The position numbers and the translations under genes are program-made. Below the pieces are notes generated by a model. The model made no database searches. It saw only the letters and a list, made by a program, of their open reading frames with translations, and was not told where the DNA came from. A stretch of DNA of 64,000 bases from assembly GCA_004794655.1 (NCBI GenBank), contig SMMW01000596.1, positions 124,001 to 188,000 of the forward strand. The letters are read 5' to 3'. This document shows positions 11,901 through 64,000 of this stretch, piece after piece; within the stretch, counting starts at the first letter, position 1; each line of letters begins with the position of its first letter. This DNA comes from Marisa cornuarietis. Taxonomy: Eukaryota > Mollusca > Gastropoda > Architaenioglossa > Ampullariidae.

Positions 11901-12343
11901 TCGCGATTTTTACCAAGATTCGGAATGAACCTGATTTGTATACTGAATTTATCATTATCTACTCTTTGGGAAAAATGTACTTTGCTATATCTGTAAGTCT
12001 GAGGCTCCACAGATCCATTATTAAAAGGATTATCTTCTTAAACGTTCTCGGTATTAATTTTGATACGGGAGCTGCATTTTAATATCGGTCACAAAACGTT
12101 GCTTAATTTTATTTTACTGATGTTTCCATAACCTGTGATCTTTCTCCTGATAAATAGGCTCAAGTCAAGGTAATATGACCTAAGTAAATAGATGCCCCCA
12201 GGAGAAATTCACCCTGTCACAGAGGGGTGACAAGAGGCTAACAGCCAGCACAGTAAGGGTGGCCAAGTCGCACCTGTCGCATGACTTATAGGGTTTATTT
12301 TAAGATAATGGAAAAAGAAAGAGGTACGACGATGCAATTAACT
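8981..12343. other. Intergenic, low information
   Basis: Contains a C10 run (9209-9218), pyrimidine tracts, a CGT/CAT microsatellite (10938-10991) and AT-rich DNA. ORFs up to 158 codons lack domain likeness, splice context or composition to support them. I see no gene here. Confidence 0.5.
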
Positions 12344-12590
12344 GTACTTTCTTTCAGAATATTTGTCAATTAGATTGTATAACTAATTAGTAAATTTTTG
12401 TATGTATATTCAGAATCAGTTTTATTTCAATAATTTTCGTAGAATTTTATTAAGTATTTTAACATATTTTAGTTTAATCATTAACTGTTTACAGGCCTGT
12501 AAAAGAGGCAGAGTTGTTTTGTGTTGAAAAGAACGAGCAAATGTCCAGGCTTCTACATGTACACGAGTGTCTGTGACAAACCCTGGTCTT
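12344..12590 (+). repeat. Intron-1/promoter repeat, copy A (truncated)
   Basis: From TACTTTCTTTCAGAATATTTG to GTGTCTGTGAC, matches 14780-15000 and 18490-18735. Only the last 240 bases of the longer repeat are present, and they lie directly upstream of the putative promoter. Confidence 0.75.
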
Positions 12591-12695
12591 GACACCGAAT
12601 CTCGCACACAGAGAGATGCCAAGACCACGTTTACTACGAGATATCTCGATACGCCAGCCTCATCCAATGATAATGAGTGTTACAAGCGACACCAG

Positions 12696-12856
12696 TTTAA
12701 AAGGGAAAGAGGGGGAGCAGAACGCCGCACAAAGTCATCGACTTCGGTAACTTCAGCGAGCCGAAGAGAAGCTGTTTACATCAGAATTTATAAACCAAGT
12801 ATTTGATGACGACGTGAAGAAAATTTTAGAAGATTCAGAAAGGAAGGCAAGGAGTC
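12696..12856 (+). promoter_or_regulatory. Possible core promoter and 5' UTR of the SRCR receptor gene
   Basis: A TATA-like TTTAAAAG lies at 12696-12703, about 150 bases before the ATG at 12857, followed by purine-rich sequence with no clear upstream ATG in frame. This is a positional guess; no transcript evidence is available, and an upstream non-coding exon cannot be excluded. Confidence 0.25.
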
Positions 12857-60536
<47,680 letters not shown>

Positions 60537-60900
60537 TGTCATAAAGTGGGATGAAGATGTGATTTGTTCCTGCGATGCCCTAAGCGATGAAGCCTTTGAT
60601 CAACATTGTTAAGCAAATTCGGTTTTTATCAAGACTATTTCTAATGACTCGGGAGTATTTCTTAGTGACAAGATTTGTTCACAGTAAATTTCCTTCAAAA
60701 TGCTGTCCCGTGCCGAAGCACTTTGCTTCAAATTTCTCCCAGCTTCGTTTACTAAAGTTAGATGCACACAGCAAAGCAAATCGTGTAGCTAATTGTTGTA
60801 AACCGCGCTAGAAACATTAACTGTGTCTTTCTTTGTCATTAACTAATAACTATGATATATCAACTTTATTGTATTAATAAATGTGACAGCCTTAAGACTA
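60537..60900 (+). other. 3' UTR with poly(A) signal
   Basis: No ORF. AATAAA at 60876-60881 lies about 340 bases after the stop and is the first canonical signal seen there. The true cleavage site is not visible. Confidence 0.5.
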
Positions 60901-61324
60901 ATACTACATTTCCGTTTCAGCATCTGAAATATTTTTTAGAAACATTTACTATCAAGCAAAGAGATAAGATGTGTATATCGTTTTGTATCAATAATAGAAA
61001 TGCATCATCATAAGATGTTCTAAATTTAACAAGATTTGTTGGATACTCCTGTAAATCAAATGCTTTTCTATGTTTGTGTCAACTGCATTTTTCACTGTTT
61101 TACCTAATATAATTGTAAAGCCTTCAGTTTAGAAATTTCTTTTATTATTCATTATATTCGGATGATTATGTGTGATGTAGCTGTAATGTCGCGAAGAACG
61201 ATTTTTTGAATTACTGTATGGGCTATGGTATACGAGATATTCGTTCTTCGTGAGTTTCATAAAATTCTACTGGAAGTAACTTATAATATTCAAACTGTTG
61301 ACTGTAGGTTAAGTATGAGAGTGA

Positions 61325-61500
61325 GTCCAAGACAAGATCAAACTAAACGGAGAAGAGATTGAGGAAGTTGACAGTTTTACTTATCTTGGGCCTCAATCAG
61401 TAGCACATGGAAGACAAAAAATATCAGTCAGAAGACCAAGCTGAGAATGTTCATTTGTTGATAATTAAGATCACATTCACAATCCTCATAGCCTGTGCCG
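61325..61500 (+). mobile_element. LINE scrap, RT/C-terminal region
   Basis: KIKLNGEEIEEVDSFTYLG, then KTKLRMF-like sequence in another frame, matches the stretch after the RT active site in RTE-like LINEs. Too short for a firm clade call. Confidence 0.6.
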
Positions 61501-62060
61501 GATTAACCTCAAGGCAAAGTAGGCAATGCCTATGGGCCCCGCGACTTAAGGGGCCCCGTGATAAAAATATATTTTTGTAGGATTGAGTCTTATAACTATT
61601 GGCGTACACACATGCACACGTACATGCGGACTCAAGCCTGACGAGAGGGGGGGACAGGACGTCTGGTGTACCCGGGCCCGCGGCTGTGAAGGGGGCCCCG
61701 CCTTGGTCAGTGGATTTGTTTCTTCCTCTTCTTCTCCTGTTCTTTTTCTTTTAAAGAAAGGTCTGAGGACAGAACACCCAAGCATTACACACGCAGACGT
61801 TGAGTTTCAAGTAAGTGTAGTCAGTGGTATCATATTCTCGCTGGACAAGCCTGGAGGCGGAAGGCCGCTGGACACTGAAGATTTTATCGAGTGTGAACCG
61901 GCCCGAAGAAAGTTCGTGCATTGAGATTGCTGGGTTTATGTGCCTCTACGGGAGAGAGGGGGCGGGCCCTGCAAGCAAATCGGAATTAACAGTGAAGAGG
62001 CAGGTATGTTACTGATGTGTGGCCGGTCTGTGAACCGAGAGGATGGGGGCCCACCTCTAG
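61495..62060. repeat. GGATTAACC/GGGGCCCC-type dispersed repeat region
   Basis: CCGGATTAACCTCAAGGC, AGGCAATGCCTATGGGCCCC and a second GGGCCCGCGGC-GGGGCCCC block look like remains of a common dispersed repeat. No gene. Confidence 0.4.
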
Positions 62061-63894
62061 CGCTGCAGCCTGTAAGCGAGAGAGATTAAGGTGCTTTTTT
62101 CGTAGTTACTAAACAACACTGAAACTTTCTTTAACCGTTTCTCCATTACCAAACAAACAAATACATTAGTCTACACAGTAGATCCTTGATACAATGAGAC
62201 TATATTATCCTGTAATACTATCGCAGCCAGCAAAAAAGAACACATTATTGCAAAAACATTTTAAAAACTGCTGTCCCGCAAATAGTTAGGCTTATAAATT
62301 GATCACGGTGGTGTCACTAGAAGTTTGGAGCTGGAGGAGGATGATAAAGAGGAGGTTAGCATGAGAAAGATAGTAGAAGTTTAGAGACGGTATGTCTGCG
62401 CGGTAGGTGGATGGCCAGGATGGGCGGGTAGGAGGTAGAGAGGAAACTTATGTCACCGGAAAGGGGAGGACTCGGACTTTTATAAAGGTGTCACCTTAAG
62501 AGGGACGATCGCACGACCTACGAAGATGTACCAGCATCGCCCTGCAATAACACATCGGCCGGCTGGTCATTACCTTTCCTTCCAGTCTTTTGCTCTTTGC
62601 CAATGAAGCGCCTGGTAAAAAGGAAATAATATCTACCCACCATCCCGTCCATCCGTCCCCCAAAGCCACCTCGGAAACTTTCTTATTCTGTGCTAATTGT
62701 CTGAGGAAGCTATCAATAACAATCTATGGGGCTGTATGTTGACTTTTGCGGTGGCTGCGACATTTGTTCTTCCAATAATCACATGCTTATATTTGAATGT
62801 GTTTTTAAGGAGCTTCGTGTAACGTATATTTGTTTCACGATGAAGAAGGGAGGAAAAGAAAAGTTTACAGATGTGCTATGACATAAATGTTAGTTTGTCT
62901 ACGTTTTCATTAAATTGCTCCTTGTCTTGACACCCACAATCAAAGTAGAGGCAAATTATGTTGGCCCTGTGTTTAGTTTAGAGGCCAGTGACTAAGATGA
63001 CAAGAAGTTCCACCCATGCCAGCCATCGGCCGTGGGTCGAATACATTGTTGCTGACAACACAACAAGAGGGAAAGGTGGGGGATGGTCTTGATAGACTGG
63101 ACGGGATGGACTTTCATGGGAATTAAATGGTCGGGGTTTGGAGCAATTGGAGGTGTAGACTGACATTTTTATGAGATAGGTAGACAATTCAGCAGTAAAG
63201 TCGCCGTGTGTTTGACCATCCCTTTCAATCGAGTCCTTGGACCAAAGAAAGCTTTTACAGTTGGACCTTTAGAAAGCTATACACACTTAGTTTAACATCT
63301 TGTCACACCCCACTCTCCTGCCTGTCGCACGCTGTCTTCTAGACTCGAAAAGCCGAGATACGCTGAACTTTGTTTGTTTGGTGAGTACAGTAATTTTTTT
63401 AAATTTATACTTCTATGATTTTCTGTTTATTGACAAATAGCATTTGATAAGGCAGGAACATCAGTGTCGATGAGAGTGACTAGCAAGCGTCTCAAATTGA
63501 CTGAGGATAATGAATTTTGTGAGAAAAGCTCATAAATATAGTCTTACAAAGTTTTTAGTCAGCAGGTAAAATGACATATTGGTACTGCATAACTTTGTTC
63601 TATGAACTATTACAAGTCAGCTAAAATATGCTAAACATTTCTATTTAATGTCACAAAACCCTCTCCCTTTGATCTACTTAAATATTAAAATTAATAACAG
63701 TTATTGGCTAATTAGTATTTAAAACATTTGCTTTGTCTTCTAAAACTGAGCAAGTATTTTAACTGATACTGACTGATTGGGGTTGAAGTCGACCGAGTTT
63801 GCTTGGTAAAAAGTTGGAGGAATTCAAACTTTCTGAGAGTCTGAAGGCCGCAGTTCAGTCCAGCTATGTGTCTGTGTGTAACAGCATGTGTGTG

Positions 63895-63932
<38 letters not shown>

Positions 63933-64000
63933 TCGCGCGCGTGTAGTTTTGCTAAAGGAATAAATAAATTAAATATAGGAAGGGACTTTCGATTGGTGCT
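62061..64000. other. Intergenic, nothing recognised
   Basis: Unique AT-rich DNA ending with a (GT)n tract at 63886-63931. No ORF, exon or element supported. Confidence 0.5.

Noticed and set aside
62978..63187. 69-codon minus-strand ORF downstream of the gene
   Set aside because: No domain or context; length is expected by chance.

Overview
This window is animal nuclear DNA: introns with GT-AG borders, microsatellites, non-LTR retrotransposon remains, TIR elements and coding density of about 15%. A lophotrochozoan, most likely a gastropod or other mollusc, fits the very large SRCR (scavenger receptor cysteine-rich) gene, the CR1/L2, Tx1 and RNase-H-bearing LINEs and the DUF4806 gene. This is inference, since no marker gene fixes the species.

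The main content is one plus-strand gene at 12857-60536. Reading splice sites by hand gives 41 coding exons that join without a frame break into a predicted 2,875-residue type I membrane protein: a signal peptide, 25 SRCR domains, a short Ser/Thr-rich stalk, one transmembrane helix and a 77-residue cytoplasmic tail. Every intron between domains is phase 1, so each domain is a symmetric 1-1 module. Eleven domains lie on one exon and fourteen are split. Domains 1-3 and 25 look like ordinary SRCR domains. Domains 4-24 fall into a repeating A-B-C order, seven times over, so the ectodomain seems to have grown by copying a three-domain unit.

Positions 1-3971 hold the end of a paralogous gene in the same orientation. 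Its exons match domains 12-16 of the main gene, and all six exons complete in both copies have identical lengths. The copy breaks off inside its last SRCR exon at about 3905, next to GGGCCC-rich repeats and a 74-bp minisatellite. On the minus strand at 5436-7659 is a seven-exon DUF4806 gene, with three tandem copies of one small exon, one in-frame stop and one extra base in an A10 run. It is probably a pseudogene.

The rest is introns and intergenic DNA. It holds CR1/L2 LINE pieces (7.9, 14.1-14.5, 35.3-37.6 and 43.7-45.6 kb), an antisense L1/Tx1-type LINE (27.5-29.2 kb), an antisense RT fragment (31.7-32.2 kb), an RT plus RNase H LINE (50.8-53 kb), several TIR or foldback elements (14.0, 15.8, 16.7 and 53.2-54.5 kb), and a three-copy repeat near the promoter and in intron 1. 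After the gene (60.5-64 kb) there is a poly(A) signal, a small LINE scrap and old repeats, but no further gene that I can recognise.
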